Shown: positions 33,477 to 33,606 of the stretch, piece after piece
Numbering within the stretch: position 1 is the first letter of the stretch
Layout of the letters: each line of letters starts with the position of its first letter
Assembly (NCBI GenBank): GCA_017625725.1
Contig: JAGAKH010000025.1
Location: 1 to 33,606, forward strand
Origin: Bacteroidales bacterium
Lineage (GTDB): Bacteria; Bacteroidota; Bacteroidia; Bacteroidales; UBA932
DNA: 33,606 nucleotides
Reading direction: 5' to 3'
Translations under genes and position numbers: made by a program
Notes under the pieces: generated by a model
Databases searched by the model: none
What the model saw: the letters and a program-made list of their open reading frames with translations, nothing else
What the model was told of the DNA's origin: nothing

Positions 33477-33606
33477 TTAACTGCCAGTGCAACACTGGCG
33501 AAAGTCAAAGTTAAACATTTTTCTACAATATTCCAACGGAGTCAGATAACCGAGCGATTTGCGGGGTCTGTTATTAAGTTTCCATTCGACCTCTGCTATG
33601 AACTCG
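33477..33606 (-). CDS. IS30-family transposase, C-terminal fragment (runs off the window)
   Basis: The - strand frame from the window edge to the TAA at 33477-33479 encodes 42 residues beginning EFIAEVEWKLNNRPRKSLGY and continuing LTPLEY. The N-N-R-P-R-K-x-L-G-Y-x-T-P signature lies near the C-terminal end of the DDE domain in IS30-family transposases, just after the catalytic Glu. The 5' part lies beyond the window, so whether the element is intact cannot be told. In the neighbouring frame the end would read FASVALAV, which looks more like a natural tail and may indicate a 1-base frameshift. Confidence 0.85.
   Translation of the reverse strand, partial: EFIAEVEWKLNNRPRKSLGYLTPLEYCRKMFNFDFRQCCTGS
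33483..33499. other. Short inverted repeat at the IS end
   Basis: GCCAGTG (33483-33489) and CACTGGC (33493-33499) around a CAA loop, next to the stop of the transposase frame. It may mark the IS30 right end or be a hairpin in the GH144 leader. Confidence 0.4.
33506..33536 (-). promoter_or_regulatory. Candidate PUL promoter inside the IS30 remnant
   Basis: On the - strand TTG (33534-33536) is followed after 20 bases by TAACTTTG (33506-33513), matching the Bacteroidota -33/-7 pattern, 44 bases before the GH144 start at 33461. Both boxes fall within the transposase reading frame. Confidence 0.5.

Larger units (their letters stand above)
33477..33606 (-). mobile_element. IS30-family insertion sequence, 3' end
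   Basis: Defined by the transposase tail. The inner boundary is probably within about 33462-33500, immediately before the first PUL gene. The terminal inverted repeat cannot be confirmed because the other end is outside the window. Confidence 0.7.

Overview
The window comes from a chromosome of the Bacteroidota, most likely order Bacteroidales. The evidence is an adjacent SusC/SusD pair, many short-tailed lipoproteins, promoter-like TAnnTTTG boxes in place of E. coli-type promoters, start codons without Shine-Dalgarno sequences, the long form of urocanate hydratase, and the tail of an IS30-type transposase. No rRNA, tRNA, CRISPR array, phage gene or origin was found.

Layout. (1) 1-2967: rpsO then pnp on the + strand, separated by a terminator-like hairpin and a 9-bp long-range helix enclosing several hairpins just before the pnp start. 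(2) 3026-12365: histidine catabolism. A serine-hydrolase lipoprotein, bifunctional ftcD and hutU lie on the + strand; a Wzi-like outer-membrane protein lies on the - strand; then hutH and hutI on the + strand. Together HutH, HutU, HutI and FtcD take histidine to glutamate and pass the formimino carbon to tetrahydrofolate. A 196-bp fold-back element fills the ftcD-hutU spacer. (3) 12495-12974: ferritin. (4) 13246-18101 (-): an OmpA-family protein with an Ala/Lys/Glu repeat linker, followed by a 1208-residue coiled-coil lipoprotein, in one operon. (5) 18451-20688 (-): a 745-residue EF-hand-containing membrane protein of unknown function. (6) 21037-21615 (+): a small outer-membrane barrel. (7) 21718-22379 (-): a lipocalin-like lipoprotein and a 71-residue TPR-like protein. 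(8) 22452-33461 (-): a six-gene polysaccharide utilization locus in transcription order GH144, SusC, SusD, LamG-like lipoprotein, GH144, GH3, ending in a strong terminator. (9) 33477-33606 (-): the 3' end of an IS30-family transposase running off the window.

How the genes work together. The PUL has the composition expected for beta-1,2-glucan: surface endo-beta-1,2-glucanases (GH144), a SusCD importer, a lectin-like binding lipoprotein and a GH3 beta-glucosidase for the released oligosaccharides. No PUL regulator is visible. The apparent promoter of its first gene lies inside the transposase remnant, so the insertion may have rewired expression.

The least explained parts are the pnp leader fold, the ftcD-hutU fold-back element, the EF-hand protein and the OmpA/coiled-coil lipoprotein pair. 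All calls are from reading the sequence; no database search was run.
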